A stretch of 64,000 nt of DNA, from NCBI RefSeq assembly GCF_002072175.1, contig NZ_MVIV01000002.1, forward strand, positions 124,001-188,000. The letters run 5' to 3'. The position numbers and the translations under genes were made by a program. Positions 44,541 through 52,415 of this stretch are shown piece after piece (positions within the stretch are counted from its first letter, which is position 1; each line of letters begins with the position of its first letter). Origin of the DNA: Actinomyces gaoshouyii (GTDB taxonomy: Bacteria > Actinomycetota > Actinomycetes > Actinomycetales > Actinomycetaceae). The notes under the pieces are model-generated. The model saw only the letters and a program-made list of their open reading frames with translations, made no database searches and had not been told where the DNA came from.

Positions 44541-44586
44541 GCGACGGGGCCCCTCGCACCAACTGCGGTACGAGGGGCCCCGTCGC
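44541..44586. terminator. terminator hairpin after ahpCD
   Basis: GCGACGGGGCCCCTCG and CGAGGGGCCCCGTCGC form a perfect 16-bp stem with a 14-base loop. It lies between the convergent ahpD and PH-domain genes, so it can serve both. Confidence 0.8.
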
Positions 44587-44636
44587 ACTCGACGCCTCGA
44601 GAGCCGCGGCGCGGACCGCTCAACGGCCCCGGTGGC

Positions 44637-45149
44637 TCAGTGCTCAGGATCGACGTCGATCGCTCCCTGGACGTCGTTGAACAGCAGGTTGGAGAGCTCG
44701 ACCTGCACGGCGGCCACCGACGGCACGTCCTCCAGGATGAGGGGATCACCCGCGCTCGTCTCCAGGCGCAGGGTGCCGGCGCCGAAGATCCGGTCGGTCA
44801 GAGCCCGGTCCTGCTGGACATCGCTGATGCGCGACAGCGGCAGGTCATGACCGCGCTTGTTGAGAATGCCCGAGCGCGTGATGACGCGCTTGGAGGTGAT
44901 TGTGTAGGTCGTCGTCGCCCAGGCCAGCCAGGGCAGGAGGAACACGGGCACCGAGACCGCCAGGACGATGATCCAGACGGCGAGGTGGCTCCACGGGGAC
45001 CAGTCGCCGGGCAGGAGGACCGACGCCGCGATACCGACGGCGATGAGAACGACCTGCGCCATGATCCGCCACAGGAGGACCTTGGGGTGGGTATGCATGT
45101 GCCGGACGATGACCTCGTCCTGGCTCAACTGCTTCTTCGACAATGCCAT
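44637..45149 (-). CDS. bacterial PH (bPH2/YdbT-like) domain membrane protein
   Basis: A 170-residue protein. The cytoplasmic N-terminus (SKKQLSQDEVIVRHMHTHPK) is followed by two transmembrane helices, then the PH domain (TTTYTITSKRVITRSGILNK, LPLSRISDVQQDRALTDRIF, GAGTLRLETSAG). The same architecture is found in many actinobacterial proteins near biotin-carboxylase or septum genes. The role in the cell envelope is not established. Confidence 0.85.
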   Translation of the reverse strand: MALSKKQLSQDEVIVRHMHTHPKVLLWRIMAQVVLIAVGIAASVLLPGDWSPWSHLAVWIIVLAVSVPVFLLPWLAWATTTYTITSKRVITRSGILNKRGHDLPLSRISDVQQDRALTDRIFGAGTLRLETSAGDPLILEDVPSVAAVQVELSNLLFNDVQGAIDVDPEH

Positions 45150-45269
45150 GGCCCCATCGTGCCAGCAATCACGTCCAGGGGCGAGACGGCCGCGAGTGGC
45201 GCCGGGACGGCGGCGGGCGCTGAGCGGCGAGGAGCCGTGGCCGGGCCCGGTAGGCGGCGAGCCAAGACC

Positions 45270-46013
45270 TCAGAACTCGATCTCATCGAGGCTCGCGACG
45301 GTGGGCACCGCGCGCGACGGCCCCTGATCACTCCGCCGCAGGTGGACCACCGGCATCCCCACGGCCAAAGCGCCGTCGACGTCGGAGCCGACGTCGTCGC
45401 CGATCATGAGAGCCTCGGCCGGTGCCACTCCGAAGCGCGCGCATGCGGCGGAGAAGATCGCGGGATCGGGCTTCGTGGCGCCCATCTGGGCCGAGGCCAG
45501 CATCTCCCAGCCGGCCACGCGGGCGCCGGCGGCGGCGAGCTTCTCCTCCTGGCTGGGGGCGTCACCATTGGTGAGGTAGGCGACCACCAGCGGCGCGGCG
45601 GGCCCACCGGCGGCCGCCGCCCGCCCGCGGGCGGCGCGCAGGGCCTCCAGTCGGGCCAGAAAGGAGGGGACGTCGTCGTAGGCGCGCCACAGACGGCGGT
45701 AGATGGCGCGGTAGGCGGCCATATGGGCATCGGCCTCGGCGTCACTGAGAGCGCTCCCGCCGGGCACGAATTCGCGCACCCGCTCGCGCAGCTGGCCGCG
45801 GAAGTCGAGCTCGCCGGCCTGGTAGCGGGCGAAGTGGCGCCGGTCGATGGCCTCCCACAGCTCGGCGGTCTCCTGCGGGCCGAGCTCCCAGCCCTCCAGG
45901 CCACAGGCCCACAGGTAGGAGGCGCGGTCGGAGGCGTAGCGGTGGTCGACGAGGACGCCATCGATATCAACGAGCACGGCGCGAGTGGGCGCCGGCAGGC
46001 GGAAGGGACTCAT
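45270..46013 (-). CDS. HAD-superfamily hydrolase
   Basis: A 247-residue phosphatase-like protein. The nucleophile Asp motif is AVLVDIDGVLVDHRY near residues 13-27, motif II is the Thr of VAYLTNGDAP, and motif III/IV the Lys and Asp pair in MGATKPDPAIF and LMIGDDVGSDVDGAL. The helical cap between suggests subclass I. The substrate is unknown. It lies 18 bases downstream of the Tad genes in the same direction and may be cotranscribed. Confidence 0.88.
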   Translation of the reverse strand: MSPFRLPAPTRAVLVDIDGVLVDHRYASDRASYLWACGLEGWELGPQETAELWEAIDRRHFARYQAGELDFRGQLRERVREFVPGGSALSDAEADAHMAAYRAIYRRLWRAYDDVPSFLARLEALRAARGRAAAAGGPAAPLVVAYLTNGDAPSQEEKLAAAGARVAGWEMLASAQMGATKPDPAIFSAACARFGVAPAEALMIGDDVGSDVDGALAVGMPVVHLRRSDQGPSRAVPTVASLDEIEF

Positions 46014-46031
46014 GCGCCCAGTCTGCCCTGC

Positions 46032-47324
46032 TCATCCGGCCAGGATGTCCAATCCGGCACCCGCGACCACGGGGACGATGCCCAGCAGCACGAAGGCGGG
46101 CAGATGGCACAGCCCCAGGGGGATGACGAGGCGGACGGCGAGGCGCTCAGCGGCCTCCTCATCGGCGGCGCGCCGCCCCGCCCGGATCGATGCGGCCGTG
46201 CAGCTCAGCAGCGACGATGGCGATGCTCCGTCCTCCCAGCCGGGCCGCAGGCAGCGCTCGAGGCGATCGCGCGAGGCCCGCCAAACGGCGTCCTCGGGCG
46301 CGTCCCAAGCCTCCTGCCAACTCGCGCCGATGAGGAGGGCGCGGGAGACAACGCCGAGCTGATCCTCGCCAAGCGCCCGGCCGAGGGCGCCCAGGACCCC
46401 GGGCAGGGAAGCGCCCGCCCCGAGGGCGGCCGTGGCGAGGTCGAGAACGAGAGCCTCGTCGACCGGCTCACACAGCGCCGGATCCCGCCGGCCGCCTCGC
46501 CCCCATCGGCCCGACGCCGCAGGGCCGTGGATCGCTGCGCGCACGAGTCGGCGGGTGAGGAGATGCCCGACGGCCATGAGGCCGATCCCGGCCGAACCGA
46601 GGGCGCTCCCCCAGGACCCTCCCAGGAGAAGGTCCTCGGGATGAGCCCCGACGAGCGCCCCCAGGGCGAGCGCCACCAGCGGCAGGGCGGCCAGGAGGCG
46701 CGCGGTGGTGCGGGGCCCGGAGAGGGCGGACTGCCGCGAGGCCCGGGCCCGGCCCGCCTCGGAGACGCCTTCGGCGACGGACTCCAGCACTCCGGCCAAT
46801 GGCGAGCCCAGGGCGCGGGTGAGGCGGCAGGCGGCGACAGCTCCGGGCACGGCGGCGCGCATGGCCTGATCCGCCGCGACAGCTCCTCCGAAAGGCGGCC
46901 GCCACGCCCAGCGCCCCGCGTCGCGCCGCGGCAGCCAGGAGGGCGCCGGGCCACCTGCCAGGGCGGTCAGAGCGGGTGGAACGCCGTCATCGGCAGGGGT
47001 CAGGCCCGCGTCCTGCGGGACTCCCGACCGGCCCAGGGCCCGGGACCAGGCCCGATCAGGGGTGGCCCCGGCCCGCAGCAGGGCCGCCACCTCGGTGAGG
47101 GTGAGCCCGATATCCGCTCCCCCAGCGCGGCCCCGGCGCTCTCGCGCACTGGCCCGGCCTCCTGCGGCGCCGCACGTGCCTACCTCGCCGCCTGCGTCCC
47201 CCTCGCGCGAGCCCCCTGGCGGCGGGCGCATCCCGCGTCGGGCGGGCAGGAGCAGAACGGCCACCGACGTGGCGGCGAGGAGGGCCGTGAGGAGGGGTAT
47301 CGAGCCGCCGACCGCGCCGCTCAT
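46032..47324 (-). CDS. fused TadB-TadC type II secretion F-domain protein
   Basis: A 430-residue inner-membrane platform protein of a tight-adherence (Tad) pilus system. Two T2SSF-type units are visible: TLTEVAALLRAGATPDRAWS through a helix pair at about residues 210-255 (TadB-like), then LDLATAALGAGASLPGVLGA through LAVRLVIPLGLCHLPAFVLL (TadC-like). In most actinobacteria these are two genes. The ATG overlaps the tadA stop (ATGA). No Flp pilin or TadE gene follows; a HAD gene does. Confidence 0.7.
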   Translation of the reverse strand: MSGAVGGSIPLLTALLAATSVAVLLLPARRGMRPPPGGSREGDAGGEVGTCGAAGGRASARERRGRAGGADIGLTLTEVAALLRAGATPDRAWSRALGRSGVPQDAGLTPADDGVPPALTALAGGPAPSWLPRRDAGRWAWRPPFGGAVAADQAMRAAVPGAVAACRLTRALGSPLAGVLESVAEGVSEAGRARASRQSALSGPRTTARLLAALPLVALALGALVGAHPEDLLLGGSWGSALGSAGIGLMAVGHLLTRRLVRAAIHGPAASGRWGRGGRRDPALCEPVDEALVLDLATAALGAGASLPGVLGALGRALGEDQLGVVSRALLIGASWQEAWDAPEDAVWRASRDRLERCLRPGWEDGASPSSLLSCTAASIRAGRRAADEEAAERLAVRLVIPLGLCHLPAFVLLGIVPVVAGAGLDILAG

Positions 47325-48550
47325 GACTGCGCCCCCGCTCCACGCGCGCCACCCGCCAGGGCGGCCGCTCCCCCGGTGAGCGCGACTAGCCCCTCGTGGG
47401 CCGCTCCCGCCTCCATGGCGCCATCGGGTCGGACGCGCAGGCCCTCGCGGCAGACCAGCCGGCCATCCCGTTCACGGCAGAGCAGACCCAGGGAGGAGAT
47501 GCGACGACGCACCCCGGATGAGCGGGCCTCGCGCCGCAGGTGGATGACGGCGTCGAGGGCGCTGCCGGCCTGCGCGGCCACCGCGATCTCATCGAGGCCC
47601 GCGAGCGCTCCCAGCGCGGTGAGGCGGGCGGGGACATCGGCCGGGGAGTTGGCGTGGAGGGTGGCCCACCCGCCCTCGTGGCCGGTGTTGAGAGCGGTGA
47701 GGACATCACGGACCTCGGAGCCGCGGCACTCCCCCAGGACGATGCGGTCGGGCCTCATGCGCAGGGCGGTGCGCACAAGGGCGGTCATGGGGACGGAGCC
47801 GACGCCCTGGACGTTGTCCCCGCGCTCCTGGAGATGGATGACATGGGGGTGGTCCGGGGCGAGCTCGCTGGCCTCCTCGATGCACACGATCCTCTCATCG
47901 GCGGGCACGAGCCCGAGGAGCGCGGCGAGGAGAGTGGTCTTGCCGGTCCCGGTGGCGCCGGTGATGAGGCAGGAGGCGCGCCGCTCCACGAGGGCGGCGA
48001 GGATCCGATCGAGACCGGGGGCGATCGTGCCGGCGTCGACGAGCTCGGGCAGGGTGAAGGCACGGCGGCGCTTCGTGCGCAGGCAGATGAGGGTGCCGTC
48101 GGCGCTGAGCGGTGGGAGGACGGCGTTGAGACGGGTGCCATCGGACAGAGTGGCGTCGACGATCGGGGCGGCGTCGTCGAGTCGGCGCCCGGCCGAGGCG
48201 GCCATGCGCACCGCCAGTGCCCGGGCCTCGGGCTCGTCCAGGCGCGCCTGCGGGACGGGCTCGAGGCCGCTGCCGCGGTCGATCCAGGTCATCCCGCCGC
48301 CGACGAGCACGTCGGTGACGCCCTCCGCCTCGAGGAGGGGCGTGAGGGCCGCCCCGGCGCCATCGACGTCGGCGTGGACGAGACGGGTGAGGGAGGCGAT
48401 GCCCGTGGCGCCGGTGGTGGAGCCGGCCCCCTCGCTGAGCGCCCGCCCGAGACCCGCGCCCCGGGCGAGGGCGCCGCGAATGCGGACGAGGTCCGGGGCG
48501 ATGCCGTGATCGGGGAGCTGGGCGCCGCGCGGGGCGGGCTCCGGGCTCAT
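47321..48550 (-). CDS. tadA: Tad pilus assembly / type II-IV secretion ATPase TadA (CpaF)
   Basis: A 409-residue hexameric ATPase that powers pilus assembly. Walker A is LITGATGTGKTTLLAALLG; the Asp box is ERIVCIEEASEL; the Walker B region is MRPDRIVLGECRG, followed by the GGWATLHANSPADVPARL His box. The N-terminal domain has VTDVLVGGGMTWIDRGSGLE as in CpaF. Coupled by overlap to ssd upstream and tadB-C downstream. Confidence 0.93.
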   Translation of the reverse strand: MSPEPAPRGAQLPDHGIAPDLVRIRGALARGAGLGRALSEGAGSTTGATGIASLTRLVHADVDGAGAALTPLLEAEGVTDVLVGGGMTWIDRGSGLEPVPQARLDEPEARALAVRMAASAGRRLDDAAPIVDATLSDGTRLNAVLPPLSADGTLICLRTKRRRAFTLPELVDAGTIAPGLDRILAALVERRASCLITGATGTGKTTLLAALLGLVPADERIVCIEEASELAPDHPHVIHLQERGDNVQGVGSVPMTALVRTALRMRPDRIVLGECRGSEVRDVLTALNTGHEGGWATLHANSPADVPARLTALGALAGLDEIAVAAQAGSALDAVIHLRREARSSGVRRRISSLGLLCRERDGRLVCREGLRVRPDGAMEAGAAHEGLVALTGGAAALAGGARGAGAQS

Positions 48551-49917
48551 GACCGTCCCTCCTCCGGCTCGGCCTCCCAGGGGGCTCGCGAGAGGACGGC
48601 ATCGTCGCCCTCCAGGAGCTGGGCGGCGAGCGAGCGGATGGCTCGGCGCAGGGGGCCGCGGCTGCGGGCGGGGTCGTCGCCCCGGGCGATGCGGGAGGCG
48701 ATCGAGTGATCCGACGGCGCCCGCCCGAGTACCTTCGCACCGGTGAGCCCGGTGATCTCCTCGGGGGAGAGGTCCTCCCCGATCCGGCGCAGGACCAGGC
48801 CGAGGCATCGCGGCCCCTCAGCGCGCTCCTGTCCCAGGATCTCCGCCGCCGGGCGGTCGCCATCCTCCCGGCCCTGCCTGCCCCTGCCCAGACGGGCGAC
48901 GATGGACTCGGCGGCCTCGGCGGAGCGGACATCGCATCCCATGACGATGACGACCTCGGCCCCCGGCGGCGGCTCGGCGCCCCGGGGGAGGTCCACCAGG
49001 ACGACGTCGTGGCAGGCCCCGACCGCCGCGAGCGCGGCGGCGACCTGCGGGGCGCTCACCGGGCCGCCGCGGGGGTCGCCGGTCAGGAAGCGGATCCCCG
49101 ACCATCGCGGCAGGGCCTCGGCAAGGCGCTCGGGGTGGTAGGCGCTCTCCTGCTCGGGCAGGTCCCTCCAGCGCAGTCCGGGCCGGGCCCCCTCACCCAT
49201 CATGAGGTCGATGCCGCCTGCGGGGTCGAGGTCGACGATGGCTACACCGCGCCCCGCCGCGGCCATGGCGCGGGCCAGGAGCAGCAGGATCGTCGTGGTC
49301 CCCAGCCCTCCCCTGGCCCCTGTCAGGGCGATGACGCGGGCGCGCCCCGGGTGGCCGGTCGCGATGATGAGGGAGGCGAGCGCCCCGGACTGCGGGGCGT
49401 CGAGCGCCTCGTGGAGCGTGGCGGCGGAGATGTCCGGGCGGAGCGACAGGCTCTCCGCCAGGGCGGGGAGGTCGTCGGGCACGAGGATGAGGGCGTGGGT
49501 GGCGCCTGTGCGACGGCGCAGGGTTCTCGCGCGCTGGACGAGGTCGGAGGCCGCTCGGGGCGCCTCGGGATACGAGCAGACCAGCGCCTGGGGCTCCAGG
49601 CCCGTGCAGGCCAGGACGATATCGGCGGCCCATCCGGGCAGGGGTTCCTCAGGGGCCCCGTCCTGGTGGCCGGGGCGGAGCAGAACGGCGACGACGACGT
49701 CATCGGCGAGGGCATCCCCCGCGGATTCACCCGGCGCCCCGGATCCCCACTGCTCGCGCTCCCCCGGAGGCCAGTCACCGGGATCCTCCTCGCGGGGCCG
49801 CCCGCTCTCAAGGCCTCCCGCCCCTGCGGCGCTGCGGGCGCCGAGGGCGGGCGCTTCCGGACGTCCGCGCAGCGCTGGGAGGCCTGGATGGGTGGAGCGG
49901 GGTGCGGCATGTCGCAT
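48547..49917 (-). CDS. ssd: CpaE-like / septum site-determining protein (Ssd), P-loop ATPase
   Basis: A 456-residue protein of the MinD/ParA-like family that starts Tad loci in actinobacteria (compare Rv3660c). The deviant Walker A is ALTGARGGLGTTTILLLLAR; the Asp follows in VAIVDLDPAGGIDLMMGEG; VVLVDLPRGAEPPPGAEVVI matches CpaE. The ATG at 49917 has GAAGGAG at ideal spacing, which decides it over the earlier frame opening at 49974. The N-terminal 80 residues are disordered. It may localise pilus assembly or affect septum placement. Confidence 0.82.
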   Translation of the reverse strand: MRHAAPRSTHPGLPALRGRPEAPALGARSAAGAGGLESGRPREEDPGDWPPGEREQWGSGAPGESAGDALADDVVVAVLLRPGHQDGAPEEPLPGWAADIVLACTGLEPQALVCSYPEAPRAASDLVQRARTLRRRTGATHALILVPDDLPALAESLSLRPDISAATLHEALDAPQSGALASLIIATGHPGRARVIALTGARGGLGTTTILLLLARAMAAAGRGVAIVDLDPAGGIDLMMGEGARPGLRWRDLPEQESAYHPERLAEALPRWSGIRFLTGDPRGGPVSAPQVAAALAAVGACHDVVLVDLPRGAEPPPGAEVVIVMGCDVRSAEAAESIVARLGRGRQGREDGDRPAAEILGQERAEGPRCLGLVLRRIGEDLSPEEITGLTGAKVLGRAPSDHSIASRIARGDDPARSRGPLRRAIRSLAAQLLEGDDAVLSRAPWEAEPEEGRS

Positions 49918-50115
49918 GGTGGACTCCTTCGCGGACGGATCGGCGGGGCGCGGTACCGCTCCAGGGTTGCCCACCCGGGATCACCCGGGGTGATGGCCTC
50001 CACATGAGGAGCCGGAGGCGGCGCGTCCGAGCGCATGTGGTTCCCGGCCGCCGCGGCCCGGCGCGACCACGACCGGGCGCGGCGGGGCAGCGTCGGGCGC
50101 TTCGCCGTCGCCCGC

Positions 50116-51258
50116 TCACTCCGCCCGCCCCGCCTGGATCGCGCGGCACAGCTCGACGCCCTGGGTGATGCCCACGAGGATCGCCTCGGCCTGCCAGATC
50201 GTCCAGGCGATGACGCCCTCGGCGTCGCCTCGCGCATAGGCGGCCGCCGCGTCGCTGTAGGCCCCGGGGGCGCGGCGCGCGTAGGCGTCGGGGACGGCCA
50301 CGCCCGTGGGCTCCAGTCCGTCGCGGGCGATGAGATGGCGCACGAGGAGGCGGCCGAGCGCCGCGTTAGCGGCCGTGAAGGGGCGCGCGGTGATCATCTC
50401 CCCATGGACGACGGCGGCGCGCACCAGCGCCGGGACACCGGGGGCGGCGATGATCGCCAGGAGCGCGTCGAGCCGCTCGGCCAGGGCCCGCCCCCGGGGG
50501 GCCGTGCCAGGCCCTCCCTCGCGCGGCACCGCCCCCAGTGCCACGGAGCCGACGGTCCCCCCGCTGCTCCGCGCGCCCGCGACGCCGTCGCCGCCCTTTG
50601 CCCCCTCGGTGCCGCCCCCGATGCCGCCCCCGCCCGGCGGGAGCGCGGTACGCGGCACGGCCACCTCGTCGAGCCCGATGGCCCCCGATGCCGCCAGGGG
50701 GCCCGCGAGATCGCGGTGCAGGCCGGCCAGGAGCGATCGTGGGGAGGGCTCGGCGGGCCGGGCCTGCCCGCGCAGGTCCGGCATGAATCCGGTCAATCGC
50801 ACGCCCGCGCGCCAGATCCCGGCGACGGCGTCGAGCGAGGGGTCCCCACTCAGCGGCCGCTCCAGGCGGCCCGCAACCACATGCTCGCGCAGCGCGGACG
50901 CGCTCACCAGCGCCCCCTCGATCGCTCCCGAGGCGATGGCCCCCCGGATTACGGCCTCCGCCCGAGCCTCGCGCCAGCGCCGCCGCAGCGCCTCGTGCCA
51001 GCGCAGTTGCGCGCTGGCCTCGCGCACCGCCTCCTGTGCCTGGGAGACGCGAGCGTCCTGGGCGATGGCCGCCAGGGCGCTGACGAGAGCGCGATCGGCG
51101 CCTCCCGCCCCGGCACCGCTCACGCCGGCTCCTGGCGCGATTCGGGCGGGCGCGCCAGTGCCACCGGCGAGCCGCGCCCCACCGATCCCACCGGGAACCG
51201 CGGAGCCACCCGGGCGCCCACCCGAGGCGCCCGACGACCGACCGATACTCGCTCCCAT
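50116..51258 (-). CDS. Fic-domain-like protein with degenerate active-site motif
   Basis: A 380-residue protein; the in-frame GTG at 51267 is an alternative start. A Gly/Ala-rich N-terminus precedes a helical region (AVIRGAIASGAIEGALVSAS resembles the Fic inhibitory/N-terminal helix with its Ser...E.E) and a Fic core with VVHGEMITARPFTAANAALG. The canonical AMPylation motif is HPFxxGNGR; here His is replaced by Arg, GN by AN, and spacing to Arg is altered, so classical AMP transfer is unlikely. A Gly-rich insertion splits the core. Related degenerate Fic proteins sit next to the ssd/Tad locus in other actinobacteria. Confidence 0.7.
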   Translation of the reverse strand: MGASIGRSSGASGGRPGGSAVPGGIGGARLAGGTGAPARIAPGAGVSGAGAGGADRALVSALAAIAQDARVSQAQEAVREASAQLRWHEALRRRWREARAEAVIRGAIASGAIEGALVSASALREHVVAGRLERPLSGDPSLDAVAGIWRAGVRLTGFMPDLRGQARPAEPSPRSLLAGLHRDLAGPLAASGAIGLDEVAVPRTALPPGGGGIGGGTEGAKGGDGVAGARSSGGTVGSVALGAVPREGGPGTAPRGRALAERLDALLAIIAAPGVPALVRAAVVHGEMITARPFTAANAALGRLLVRHLIARDGLEPTGVAVPDAYARRAPGAYSDAAAAYARGDAEGVIAWTIWQAEAILVGITQGVELCRAIQAGRAE

Positions 51259-51306
51259 GGTGATCACGGCGCCACTCTACGGGCCCGCTGGAACTACGCT
51301 GAGCAC

Positions 51307-52302
51307 GTGACCTCCTCGGAATCCCTTCCCCAAGGCGCCCGTCCCAGCGCGGTGCCGCCACCAGGCAGTGGAACAGCCACTGGCGCTCCCCAGCCCAGTC
51401 CCGCCGGTGGCCCCGCACCGCGCGGGCGCCGCCACGACCACATCGCCGCAGCGGTACTGGGCGCCGCGGTGACGCCCCTCACCCTGACGTTGACCGGGCT
51501 CGCCGGCCAGGCCTCCTCGCAGGGCCACCTGCTCGTGGGGGCGGGGCTCCTCGTGGTGCTCGTCATCGCGAGCACGGTGGTGCAGGCGGCCTTCGGCCGG
51601 CGCTCCTCCCTGGGCGGTCTCATCGGCGGCCTCGTGGCGCTCGCCGCGCAAGCGGCGATCCTCGCCTCCAGCGAGTGCGCCGCCTCCGCGCCGCAGGCCT
51701 GGGCCCGCCAGCTCATCCCCACCGGCGCCGTGCTCATCCTGGCGGGCCTGCTCATCGGCGGTTCCCTCGGCCTGCGCCGGGCGCGTCGCGCCGGGCGCGC
51801 GTGGGCGCGCCTGTCCGCGCTCCTGGGGCGCTCCGACCAGGAGCAGGGCAGTACTCCAGCCGCCCCGCCGTCGCGCCGCAATGATCACCTCTTCTCCCTG
51901 GCGTGGGTGACCATCTGCTCGCTCATCTCGGTCGCCCTGGCGGACCGCGCCTACTCCGCGATCGTCGCCAGCGGAGACGCGCCCGTCTCCCCGTGGGCGC
52001 TGGCCGGAATCCTCCTCACCTCGATCGGAGCGGGCGCCGGCGTCACGCGCTCCTCCCTGGGCGCCAGGGTGGCGGGCCCGATCGTGTTCATCGGGGCGCT
52101 CCCGGCCTTCCTGTCCGCGTCAGCCTCAGACCGGAGCGCGATGGTGCCCCATCTGACAACCGACCCCACGGCCAGCGCCGTCCTCATGCTGGGCGCAGTC
52201 GTGAGCGCGATCGGCTGGGGGGCTCATGTGGCGCGCCGCCAGGGCATCACCGATGAGAAGGACTCCTGGGCCGATCAGCGCGCCGTCGCCCTGGAGACCT
52301 AG
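51307..52302 (+). CDS. unknown multi-pass membrane protein
   Basis: A 331-residue protein. A Pro/Gly-rich N-terminus of about 45 residues is followed by four hydrophobic helices (for example HLLVGAGLLVVLVIASTVVQ, then QLIPTGAVLILAGLLIGGSL), a hydrophilic loop and four more (LFSLAWVTICSLISVALADR onward). I recognise no family. The GTG start is within 50 bases of the divergent Fic gene. A second membrane protein gene follows 113 bases downstream. Confidence 0.7.
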   Translation: MTSSESLPQGARPSAVPPPGSGTATGAPQPSPAGGPAPRGRRHDHIAAAVLGAAVTPLTLTLTGLAGQASSQGHLLVGAGLLVVLVIASTVVQAAFGRRSSLGGLIGGLVALAAQAAILASSECAASAPQAWARQLIPTGAVLILAGLLIGGSLGLRRARRAGRAWARLSALLGRSDQEQGSTPAAPPSRRNDHLFSLAWVTICSLISVALADRAYSAIVASGDAPVSPWALAGILLTSIGAGAGVTRSSLGARVAGPIVFIGALPAFLSASASDRSAMVPHLTTDPTASAVLMLGAVVSAIGWGAHVARRQGITDEKDSWADQRAVALET

Positions 52303-52415
52303 CCGGGCTCCGAGGAGGGGCTCACTCCCGCAAGCGCGCGAGGCACGGGCCACCGGCACGCCTCCCGGGCCCGGCGCCCGCCCGCCACTACGGTGGTCCC
52401 GAAGAAGGAGGCCCC

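Noticed and set aside
44640-48509. 1289-codon open frame on the plus strand
   Set aside because: Runs antisense through four well-supported genes (PH protein, HAD, tadB-C, tadA); repetitive Arg/Gly/Ala composition.
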